64,000 nucleotides of DNA, taken from NCBI GenBank assembly GCA_963920575.1, contig OY986967.1:21097648-21161647 (forward strand), in the 5' to 3' direction. The notes under the pieces are model-generated. The model saw nothing but the letters and a program-made list of their open reading frames with translations, did not search any database and was not told where the DNA came from. Shown here piece after piece: positions 10,197-20,022 of the stretch. The DNA is from Narthecium ossifragum (Eukaryota; Streptophyta; Magnoliopsida; Dioscoreales; Nartheciaceae). How positions within the stretch are numbered: the stretch's first letter is position 1; each line of letters opens with the position of its first letter. The position numbers and the translations under genes are program-made.

Positions 10197-11467
10197 TGTC
10201 GCGCCCCGACTCGCGTAGGCCCAACCGGGCCGGGCGACGCGAACCGAAACCTAACCTACTGCGGAAAATTTGGCGAGGTTTCCCTCTAATCATAGTGGTC
10301 TCTCTAGCAATTCATAATCATCATGTATTAACATACAATTACAAACCTCAAGACTGAAACTGAATATATTACAAATCCTCAACAGGGTAAAAGTTATACA
10401 AAATCTCTCCCGTAGGAGGCTAACTAAGCAAAAGGGTATAACTGATGATCACCGCACCTCAAGCACCGCCAGACGCCGCCACGTCACCAAACACCGGCCC
10501 GGTAGAGGCGACCGAAGAAGAGCTAGCACCAGGACCTGCAAAACGCAGCCCGGATAAGAGTGAGCACTAAGCTCAGCAGGGACGCTGCACTACAATACTC
10601 ACAAGGGAGGGAACACAACAGTGCCGCCCCCAAGTCTACCCTGGGTATATACAAGGGTCCCATAACCCTACCGGGAGTTCGTGAACGCGGGCCCAAACAC
10701 TGCAGACTCTCAACAGGAGACAAGACACTGTTTGGCGGGCAAGGACACCGCTGGGTAGGCACTCCTCGACCCAAGAGTCAAGAACACCGGACACCGGCTA
10801 CACCTCAGATTCAACTTGGAGATGACACGACCTCTAAACCTCAAACAACATGTATTCAGGTCATCTAACCCTATCATCGATATCGACTGAATACTACAAA
10901 TCGAGTCCTGGACTACGCTACGCACAACGGTCCTAGAGCTAAATTCGGACTACCCGAAAGCCCCGGATCGGAGATCAACCCATCGCCAACGTTCTACACA
11001 AAGCAACTAATGCACAACACAATGCATTCTATGATCATACGCATGATAATTCAGGTAAGCATGCAACAGTATGTGATGATACATCAAACAAGGTCTGGGC
11101 ACGGCACCCTGCCGGCCTGGGGTGGTGGACAGGTAAAAGGTCTAGGAGCTGCTACAGTGGTACCACCACCAACTGTCAGCAGTCCACCACAACACCTGCA
11201 TCGGGAAGCAGCCCCACAAACAACAGCTGACAGATATCACAAATAAAGCCCTCGGCGCACGCCGACATACAAGGCTAAGGAAAGCTGTAGGGCTACCCGT
11301 CTGTTTATTCTAAACATCCCGGGAGTCATCACTCCCCCGGTTCACCACTGCCCCTATTATAGGGCTAACATGCTTAAACATATATACCATGTATAATGCG
11401 GTAAGGAAAAACCGTCATACAAAGCCCCAGGGGCAAAAACCATTTGAAAAACACCCCTCGGCTAATA

Positions 11468-11700
11468 AGAGATCGATCTTTCTTCCAGGGAAGATCGATC
11501 TTCTTAGTGCTTGGGAGAAAAATCATCCCTGTCAACCGAAAGAGATCGATCTTCTTCACCAGAAGGATCGATCTTCTTCGTGACATGGAACCCACCATAC
11601 CAGTCTAGGCAATGATCGATCTTCTCCAACCGAAGGATCGATCATGCTCGGGCTGGGCCTGAGGCCCCACAAGGGATCGATCTTCCCTCAAAGGAGATGA
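11468..11700 (-). repeat. Distal palindrome cluster, AGATCGATCT type
   Basis: About seven copies of GATCGATCTT or AAGATCGATC in 230 bp, in the part of the LTR that lies far downstream of the TATA motif in sense orientation. It uses the same core word as the promoter-proximal cluster of the same LTR (15690-15800). Confidence 0.7.
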
Positions 11701-12384
11701 TCCGAATGGGTTCTCCGGCGATCGGACGGCGAGAAATACTGTCGCGCCCCGGCCCAGAAAACCCATCCGGACCGGGACACGAGGGGGGGGGATTCCTACA
11801 TCTACTAACAACAACTGGCGGAAACAGTTACAAAAGAAACAGAGAACGGAAGTAAATCTAACTACTATTATTACAAAACTGAACATACAACAGAGTTACA
11901 TTAAGATTTACATAAACCAGTCCTCATGTACAAAAGATGTTAAAAGACTCAAAAAGGTTACATCGACAGAGGTCTCCCGGAAGGCACATCAGAAGCCATC
12001 TTGGCCCTCAAACATGCCCTGATGTCGTCGCGCCACCATAGGACGAGCAACTGGGGCCCATCGAAGGAGTGCTGGTACATGCACCTGCAAACGCCGCCCG
12101 GGTAGTAGTGAGCACTAAGCTCAGTAGGGTTCTACTCTACGACACACACAAGGAAGGGTAAACTGCAACTGAACTAACTCTGTGCCAAGTACTGAGGCCT
12201 GCCAATGACTCCATAAATCCCGTCAATAACCCGAAGGGTACCTGTCCAAAGTACGTCCCTCCGACAGCCACTGTTCAAGGTTGGACATTCTCCGACATTC
12301 CCTGACACAGGGTGGACATGACGATACCAGTAGGACACCTGATCAGTCACAAAATATGCATAATTCACCCATTCAACTGGGCTT

Positions 12385-14076
12385 TGTTAGCTCTCAAGCA
12401 ATGCATTTTTAATATCTTTTCATATGGTTTCCGGTACAAGAGCTTACAAAGAGAGTTGCATCGATTTCAAGCCCAAAGACATCAATTATACAGATTCATC
12501 CTTATTTGGATCGATCTAGGAATATTGGGATCGATCCCAAAGCAGTTTGGATCGATCCAGAACCCTTTTCCAGAGAGCCAGACTTTCTGCCATACATTGG
12601 ATCGATCAAGACCCTTAATGGATCGATCCAAAATCTTTTTCCAGAGAGCCATGACTCTCTGTTACACATTGGATCGATCCATAATCCTTTTCCAGAGAGC
12701 CATGATTCTCTGTTACACATTGGATCGATCTAGACCTTTAATGTATCGATCCAGAATATGTGGATCGATCCAGAATATGTGGATCGATCCAAATTCATAT
12801 TGGATCGATCCAGAAGCCCTTTCCAGAGAGCCATGACTCTCTGTAACATTTTGGATCGATCCAAACTCATATTGGATCGATCCAAGCCGTTAGAAACCCA
12901 AAATTTGACATCTTGGATCGATCCAAACCTATTTGGGATCGATCCAAGATCGACTGACGGGTAAAAACGGACGGTTCTGATCTGATCCGCGGGTCCATGA
13001 CTTGGGGCATATAAATAGAGGTTTTGGCTCTTATTTTAGGATATTTTCTCCCATCTTTTCCCTCTTTTCTCCAGCCTTGTTCCCCCTTAGAGTGAGAGAG
13101 AGATTGAGTGCTTCAAGGGGTGGATTTTGATGGAGAAGATGGGTAAAGCCTCCTCTTCCATGGATATCCTACCCAAGATGAGTAGCTAAATCCCTCCTCC
13201 TTGGGAATTTCATGATGTCTTAGGGCTTTCTCTTAGATTTCTCTTTTGATTTTTGATGTAATGACTCTTGTGAGATGGTTTTTGTATGAATTTTCATGTA
13301 ATTCTATATTTCTTTAATGAACTCCATTATTGAATGGTTGAATACCTTGTTTTGCATGTGATTACTTAAGAATAAGATGATGCTTACTAGATGTTTGATT
13401 CAATTCCTCAAAGAAGAGGCTATGCTAGAACCATAGCCAACTCTATGGGATGAATCCTTGATCTAGGGATAGGATCTTGAGGTGCTAGAACCACCCCAAG
13501 CCAAAGCTATCCTACCCACTATTCTTGACTTAGATGAGGGATGGGATTGAGGTATTAAACTCATCTCAATCCAAAACCTTATCCATACAAAGCCTTGACC
13601 CTTTGCCAACGATATGACCTTAACCCTGCGATTGTTGAGCTATGATCGAATTAGAGCCTCGATCATGGATCTTTACCTTGTGATTCAAGCGATGAGATGA
13701 TCCTAACGCGACTTCTCATTAGCGGCAAGCGATACTAACCCTACGCTCGTCGATCTCCTAATTTAGACCATCCCTTGAGTGTCATTCATCTTGATTCATA
13801 GAGATAATATTTAGACCCTAATTCGGATTGGAATTCCCTAGGACTTCTTCCTTGATAAATTTCCTCCTTAGGAATACTATAGTTAGAAAACTCCAATAAT
13901 CAATTCAATTGTTCTCAACTATTGTAGAGACTATATTGCATTTGTAATTCGACCATCCAATTCCTTGAGGATTCGACCCGTACTCCCATTAACTACGTTG
14001 TAGTTAAGTAGTAGTCCGGTAATTTGTTTTATCCGCCTTTGATATAATTAACGACACATTTCAAGGCGCGTCAACA
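12385..14076 (+). mobile_element. Plus-strand LTR of another retrotransposon type (fourth layer)
   Basis: The proposed ends are TGTTAG and GTCAACA. It has a clear TATA motif CATATAAATAGAGG at 13008 and a region of GGATCGATCC palindromes just upstream (12507-12950). The 3' part (CCTTGAGGATTCGACCCGTACTC near 13962) is of the kind found in Tat/Athila-group LTRs. I could not match a target duplication, so the left boundary is uncertain. No coding sequence. Confidence 0.55.
12507..12950 (+). repeat. Dense GGATCGATCC palindrome array
   Basis: About a dozen copies of GGATCGATCC (a few with one base changed) in 440 bp. Several sit in a 55-65 base higher-order unit containing CCAGAGAGCCATGA and CTCTCTGTTACACATT. 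The array stops about 60 bp before the TATA motif at 13008. Confidence 0.8.
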
Positions 14077-14764
14077 CCCCTCTCCAAGCGGGATCTCCAC
14101 ATTTGACGGAACAATCGTGGTTATGACAACCAACTCTCAGCACTCCAAGCAACAGAGCTAACATGACCTTTAAACTCCAACTCAAAAGCTAAGGCTTGCC
14201 AGGGAGCCCACAAATCCCATCGGTACCCCCAGGGTTCCTGTCCATGTACCCCTCTCCTGCCACAACAAGGAGAACCTCAGCACATGTAGGACACCCTTAC
14301 CCATGCTGGATACCAAGCATGACGACACATGTCGGGGTAACGACATCTACCTCTTAGCAATTGATACAGGAGTACTAGGGACAAACCCCATGCCTCTAAT
14401 GCACAATCAACAATGCATGCAACAGTATAAACATGCAACAATCAAGGGCATACCTTCGGCCCATTTATACTAAACATTCCCAAGGGTCATGACTCCCTCG
14501 GTTAACCACAAAGCGATGTACAAACCGTAAAACGTGTTGTACACCGGCTGTTCCTCAAGAACAGAGAAACCGGAAAAATCTGAGTCTAATCATGCTCAAA
14601 TCCTACTAAAATCTCAACTAAAGCTTATGAAATTTAAACAAAAAATTATATTAAGCAAGAGGAAGCCAACCACATAAAGAACAGTAAGATCAAACGGCTA
14701 GAATAAGAGAAACCCATTAAACACTCACGTAGGTAGAACACCTACCGGAAAACGAAATCCTCAG

Positions 14765-15202
14765 TTGATTCCCCACAAACCAGTCACCAATAGAGTTTCA
14801 AACCACACCAGAGATCTTCCTCACGCCGCCACGGTTCCAACGAGCCTTCAAACGCTCAAAACGGTGGCCGGAGGAGGGAGAACAGTGGAGAAGAAGGTTC
14901 AGCCGGAAACAGGGGAAGCAGAGCTCGCGGAAGAAGAAGAAAGAAGAAGGAAGAAGAAGAGAAGGAGAAGAGGAAGAAGAAGAAGGAAAAGGGAAGGGGA
15001 AAGCCAGGGAAGGAGGGGGGAAAGGGGGAGCAGAGGAGAGAAAGTCTCCTCTCCCCTGACAGCGGAGAGCGACGGCCACGACGGCCGTCCTCTCAAGGAA
15101 GAAAGACGCCGACATGCTACAGTATCCGGAACGATCCAAGGCCAAGAGGGATCGATCCAAGACTTGGCTGGATCGATCCAACACTAGTTTGGATCGATCC
15201 AC
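14765..15202. repeat. Purine-rich tract followed by a GGATCGATCC cluster
   Basis: 14925-15045 is a GAAGAAG/GGAGAAG-rich tract that opens spurious Lys/Arg/Glu ORFs. 15143-15202 carries three GGATCGATCC palindromes and one half site; in sense (minus) orientation of the enclosing LTR this is the U3 region. Confidence 0.65.
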
Positions 15203-15667
15203 AAGTCAAAAACCTCATAAACGGATCTAGTCAAACACAATCATCAATCAGAGGTTGTGTGTGCACACGCGGGTGTGAAACAAACTGATAAAGGCGCAAT
15301 TTACCAAATTGCCCTTGTGGTCAACAACGAGCTATATGAATAGAGGGACATGTCCTCACAAATACCGCCGGAAAAATACAACCAAACCCCCCAAAACTCT
15401 GGGATCTGGTAGATCAAGGAACCACGAGTCCAAAACCGGTGAGATCATGGAAAAGCAACATGTATTTTAACAGATATAAGCAAAAGATCACAATCAAGCC
15501 GGAAAATCTCCAAAAACCCGAAAGATTATAGGTAGGATCCCTACCTATGCAATAGGAGCTTCAACCCAAGCTACTAAGCCTTGGATCGTCCTCAAACTCC
15601 TTCAAAATCGTCAGGATTGAGCTCAAGATCCCCGGATTTCAAAAGAGTTTAAAGAAATCCGTTACGT

Positions 15668-15800
15668 CCGCTTTATAGGCGGACGAACCGACCTATGAGG
15701 GATCGATCTTTCCTCAAGAGAAGATCGATCTCTCATGACGATCATAGCTTGACTTTCTGGCACAAGGAGATCGATCTCTTAGCCAAAGAAGATCGATCTT
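15668..15800 (-). promoter_or_regulatory. U3 palindrome cluster (AGATCGATCT) with TATA motif
   Basis: Four AAGATCGATCT/GAGATCGATCTC words at 15700-15800; in sense (minus) orientation they are followed by CCTATAAAGCGG (complement of 15668-15679). This is the promoter-proximal cluster of the second-layer LTR. Confidence 0.65.
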
Positions 15801-16015
15801 ATTTGTGCATAAAGCTAAACTTGGGCAATAGCTCAAGCCCAAATCCAGATCTTTCGATCCCGAATCCCACTAACCATTCTAGCCAAACATTATTACAAAC
15901 ATGGTCAGTGTGTGCATATGTGGGTGTGAAACAAGCCGACAAGACACAATTTACCAAATTGCCCTTGCGGTCCACAACGAGCCACAGGAGTAGAGGGACG
16001 GGTCCTCACAGTTAT

Positions 16016-17000
16016 TTTCATATTTTCTGGTTTAATTAGAATAGTTGTGTTCTAACGTGATTTCTGAGACGTACATGCATGATCTGTGTTGGTGTCAAAG
16101 TTGTAGATCCGTGAGTTAGCTTTCATTTCGAGCCGGTTTCATGATTGTTTGAGTTAAGTACATTTTCTGGTGAATTAAATTGGTTGTCTGTGCTGAAACA
16201 GGGAAATCATCTTAGTTAGTGTAATTATGTGGTTTTTCGTTAATAATGGATCTGAGTTTTGGTGGAGATGATCTTAGTAATGTTTAGGTGTGATCTGCAA
16301 AGTTTGGTTTCAATCCAAGTTATTTTCAAAAGCATTTTTATTGGGTTTATCATATATGAGATTTAACCGAAATTATAGATTTTCATTGATTTACTTTTAT
16401 CCGATCGATCTGATTTTTGGGTATGTGATTCAGGGTATGACGTTGAGTAGGTATATCACGTTTCATGTCAATCGGACGGCTAGATCGACAGATATGATTT
16501 TCCGACATTAGTGGTATATTTGCTTTGCTTTTCTGTAAATCGACTGTTTTAATCGTATTCTAGATATAATATTAATATATATGTTTAAGCCCGTGCGCGG
16601 CTTGTGGTTGAACCAGGGAAGTCACGCTCTTCTGGGATGTGTAGAATAAACGAGCCTTAAGTTCGCCCTAAGCTTTGAATATAGTATTATTATATTGTTG
16701 TCATAGATGTTTGTTAGTTTTGCTGGGGTTGTATCCCGTTGTAGGCCTGAGTGCCTACTTTATCTGCTTATTCTAGACCAATGCTATGCTTACCCTTGGC
16801 GAGCTATGTGTTGCGTCTAATCCTGTATAATACTTGGCTTATTGTTGCATGCATGAACTGTTGTCTATGTGTATGATCATACATAAATTGTTTGCACTAG
16901 ATGCATTCCTAGGCTAGACTTGGGCGATGGGTCAATTGTCGATCTGGGTGCTCGGGCGGCTCGAACCTAGCCTTAGGACCGAGGCTGGATAGCAAGGTTT
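16016..17000 (+). mobile_element. Continuation of the outermost sense LTR up to the assembly gap
   Basis: After the duplicated GTTAT the sense LTR resumes with landmarks shared with 1-1537: GTGGTTGAACCAGGGAAG (16609), CTATGCTTACCCTTGG (16782), and GATGGGTCAATTGTCGATC (16925). It runs into N at 17001. Its 3' end is not present after the gap. Confidence 0.75.
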
Positions 17001-17200
17001 NNNNNNNNNNNNNNNNNNNNNNNNNNNNNNNNNNNNNNNNNNNNNNNNNNNNNNNNNNNNNNNNNNNNNNNNNNNNNNNNNNNNNNNNNNNNNNNNNNNN
17101 NNNNNNNNNNNNNNNNNNNNNNNNNNNNNNNNNNNNNNNNNNNNNNNNNNNNNNNNNNNNNNNNNNNNNNNNNNNNNNNNNNNNNNNNNNNNNNNNNNNN
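17001..17200. other. Assembly gap (200 N)
   Basis: Exactly 200 N, a placeholder length. It falls at the edge of a nested LTR stack, a typical place for assembly failure. Confidence 0.99.
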
Positions 17201-17479
17201 TAACTTGTTCTCACCTGTTACTTTCCCATTGGTTTACTATGAAAAGCAACTTACTTCCATTGGTTTTAATCTGGAAAGTAACTTACTTTTCATTAGGTAG
17301 TTACTTTCCATTGGGAATACGAACAGTCACTAAGAATATGAACAATCACTGAAAGGGTATTTTAGTATTAAAAAAATGTGTTTGCCCTTAATGCCTTAAA
17401 GAAAAGGTATTTGGTGTTTTGGGCAAATATTTCCTTCTCCAAGCCCTAAATGCTAATTATAAGACTGTGGTAGAAGTCC
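17201..17479. other. Low-complexity sequence with a repeated word
   Basis: The word TACTTTCCATTGG and close variants recur in direct and inverted orientation between 17217 and 17312, suggesting a degraded MITE. No gene is supported. Confidence 0.35.
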
Positions 17480-17674
17480 AGGCATCGTTTGGTACTTATT
17501 TTCAAACATTTTTTTCTATTATAAGTAATCATTACTCATTTATTCACATTCCACATACCACTGTCACTCTACTTTTCTTTATTCTAAATAATCATTATAA
17601 TTTTATTTCCATTTTTTTTAATCAAAAATCTTTTATTTCGGAATAGGTTAACCTATCCCGTACCAAACAAGCCT
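17480..17674. mobile_element. Short MITE with GTTTGGTAC terminal inverted repeats
   Basis: The left end AGGCATCGTTTGGTAC pairs with the right end CGTACCAAACAAGCCTT. The interior is AT-rich and non-coding. The superfamily is not assigned because no clear target duplication is visible. Confidence 0.6.
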
Positions 17675-18068
17675 TAAGGATTAAGTATAAGGCAATGACA
17701 CTGTTCCTCCTTTTAGGAAAGCTTCGGTTTCATTACTGCTGCTTTTTTCAGACTTATGGTTGGCGGTCTTTGAATAAATGCTGCCTTTTATCTTTGTTTC
17801 AAAGCTGATCTACTTTGAATTCTCTCTTTCTTTGGATATTTTATAGGATTGACTCTTTCCACGCATGTGTTAGGTAATGATTTATCTATACTAATACTAT
17901 ATCTATTATTTGTTTTTTTTTCATTAATTGAGCCCATTAATTACACAGGTTTAGGACGGGAAATGCCCTGCACACTAACTTCTACAAACACTTAACTCTT
18001 GTACTCTTCAACTCTAAAGTGGTTTCATCTACAGTAAAATCCATCTTATCTGAAGTGGAACTATGTTA
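17675..18068. other. Intergenic sequence, nothing assigned
   Basis: AT-rich, no ORF of note and no repeat boundary that I can support. Confidence 0.35.
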
Positions 18069-18420
18069 TGAATCGAATCGGGTTTTAATCGAGTCGCTCG
18101 GATTTGATCTGAGTTTGAACCACAAATAAGTCTCGATTCTTTATCAAGCTCGAGTTCAACCATTTAGGCTCGGTTTGAAAGCTCATGAGACGAGTATGAT
18201 TAAATTTTTTTATATAATATGTATAAATTATATAGACTCAACTAAGTTTGGAAGCTCGATTTCGAGGCTTAAGAGTCCAGCTCGAGCCTAGTCACCTCTA
18301 TTATAAGCCAAGCTCGAGCTCATCTTTAACGCTCAACTCAAACCCGAGCCCAAGCTCGACTAAAAAACTCGAGCTCGAGCAAGCCAAATCTTAGCTCGAC
18401 TCGGCTCGATTACGGCCCTA
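18069..18420. mobile_element. hAT-like non-autonomous element rich in CTCGAGCTCGAG words
   Basis: Dense CTCGAG/GAGCTCGAGC words, with a right end ATTACGGCCCTA that resembles the TAGGGCCGTAA termini of plant hAT-type MITEs. The left end is less certain. Non-coding. Confidence 0.45.
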
Positions 18421-18428
18421 ACTATGAA

Positions 18429-18683
18429 GAACTTTTTGCCAAATAGAATCTCTGATATTCACTTTTTGCGCTTTATGACCCCTCCCATGTTTTTTTTATA
18501 TAATAGGACCCCATACACGTAAGAAATACACGTATAAACTAATACGCGTATAATTCTTGATTATACACGTATCACGGTACGCGTATAATTTCCTTACGTG
18601 TATATGATTCTATTACGTAAAAAAACATAGGAAGGGTCCTAAAGTACAAAAAGTGAATATTATGATCTTATTTAGCAACAAAT
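18429..18683. mobile_element. Foldback MITE with 9-12 bp direct repeats at its edges
   Basis: Arms of about 85 bp pair with each other; for example ATATTCACTTTTTG on the left is repeated as its complement on the right, and CACGTAAGAAAT faces its complement. The direct repeat CCTAACTATGAA (left) / CCTAACTATGAA (right) flanks it. A 9-bp target duplication plus long arms would fit a MULE-derived MITE. Confidence 0.6.
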
Positions 18684-18695
18684 CCTAACTATGAA

Positions 18696-20022
18696 TGACT
18701 TATTAGACAAAAACATTCTTGCATCTAACAGTTCCTTTCAGTTATCAAACAAGAAATGTCCATTTGGAAACAGCTGTTGCAATTGAACCAGGTGTATATC
18801 AAGCAATAGTGGTCAAGTAATTGCTCTAGAACTTTCGGTTCCTAAGCTCACATCCTTAGCGTCGGGACTCGCTGTTCTTCCATTTTCATTAAATATCACG
18901 ATATTATGTCTATGAATAAGAAGCGAACTATGTGTAAAATTTAAATCCAGCAAACAGCGTTCAATTATCATGATATATTGATTGCTCGGGTGGTGAGGCA
19001 ATCCGACAAGTTGATCTCAAAGCTAATAGTCTCCTGATTGAAGCTGCGAATTCCTATCCTATCAAACCTGCCCTACCAACGATCAGCACAGCAATTTATT
19101 GAATTATGACAACCCAAGAACTAGTTCAATCACAGGCCAATCATTTGCTTCAATGGCATCTTGATTTCATACATACTCTCCACAAACCAATCTGCTCCCA
19201 AGTGCAATGACCATCATTACAACCAAGCATCACCCAATTAAACTAAATTAAACTAAAGTAGCCCCTCCCATAGGATTCCCCAAATTTTAGCCCTCTCAAA
19301 TCCATATACAATTCTCCATTCCTCCCCAGGCATGTCTTTGCTAGCTATCATTGCCTAAATGGTCCCAACTCCCAGCTTTAGCTTAATAAAAAACACAGTT
19401 ACCAAGCTCAATTACAAAACCAACAAACCATAAACCAACATAGATTCACCTTTCCTTCTAAGACCAAGGAACAGCAACAACACACATGCGTACGTACAAC
19501 TCGAGATGTGTGCAACATGAATCAGCTACACATACAGTACTAGTAAGGATCATTCATTATATTCCAAGTACCCCAAGCTTCATATGTCTGTCCCCATACC
19601 CCATCGAGATTCCTCCCAGTTTTTACTCCAGGACTAGCATCCCCCACCATATTTATGGCCATTGATGCCACTGTAACACCCCCTGTTACGTTGTTTCTTT
19701 CCTTCCAGGTTAATCCTATATATATATATTTTTTCCAGCAACTCAGAATACACTACCTCTCCGTAGTCTTTACTGATGAGCTGTTTTTAGAACTCCAACC
19801 AGCTCAGAATCCACCATCTCTCACTCTCTCTCTATAGTTGAGTGGTTGTGTATTTTATATAGTGCAACTCCTTATCGATTAGCTGAACAACTCTGCTGCA
19901 AAACAAAGGTAGCAGGTATCTCTCCTTGCAAGCAGCTACAGCAGCACCACCTTCTTCTCCTCTTCTTCTTCCTAAGAAGTCATGATCCAGCAGCTGAAGC
20001 CAAGGCCAACAATACCAGCATC
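18696..20022. promoter_or_regulatory. Upstream region and 5' UTR of the receptor-like kinase gene
   Basis: No other gene lies here. A TATA-like run CCTATATATATATAT at about 19716-19730 sits 300 bp before the start codon, and CT-rich sequence (TCTCTCACTCTCTCTCTATAG near 19818) lies in the presumed 5' UTR. The reading frame is open upstream of the ATG back to 19846, but it has no earlier ATG in that frame. Confidence 0.5.

Larger units (their letters stand above)
11740..15360 (-). mobile_element. Antisense LTR (third layer), duplication AATAC
   Basis: It begins TGTCGCGCCCCGGCCC and ends GGACATGTCCTCACA. It is flanked by AATAC at 11735-11739 and 15361-15365, so it inserted into the second-layer LTR. 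It carries a GGATCGATCC cluster at 15143-15202. The central part (12385-14076) is a plus-strand LTR of a different type. The sequences before (12180-12330) and after (14180-14330) that insert look loosely homologous to each other, so this may be two family LTRs from a collapsed element, not one simple solo LTR. Confidence 0.82.
10197..16010 (-). mobile_element. Antisense solo LTR (second layer), duplication GTTAT
   Basis: It begins TGTCGCGCCCCGACTCG and ends GGGTCCTCACA, the reverse complement of the family's LTR ends. It is flanked by GTTAT at 10192-10196 and 16011-16015. The CAGCCCGGATAAGAGTGAGC block (10539) is the family's conserved 3' region. No internal domain exists, so it is a solo LTR left by LTR-LTR recombination. 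Without the nested insertion (11740-15365) it is about 2.2 kb. It has AGATCGATCT palindrome clusters at 11468-11700 and 15690-15800; the latter precedes the sense TATA motif CCTATAAAGCGG (15668-15679 complement). Confidence 0.88.

Noticed and set aside
12507..12950. CRISPR-like regularly spaced repeats
   Set aside because: Repeat is a 10-bp palindrome with irregular spacing in an LTR of a plant genome; no cas genes.
14765..15202. Lys/Arg/Glu-rich ORFs on both strands
   Set aside because: Produced by the GAAGAAG-type purine tract inside an LTR; no protein family resemblance.
19846..20022. N-terminal extension of the receptor-like kinase
   Set aside because: Frame is open but starts at TTG with no upstream ATG; the signal peptide begins at the ATG at 20023.
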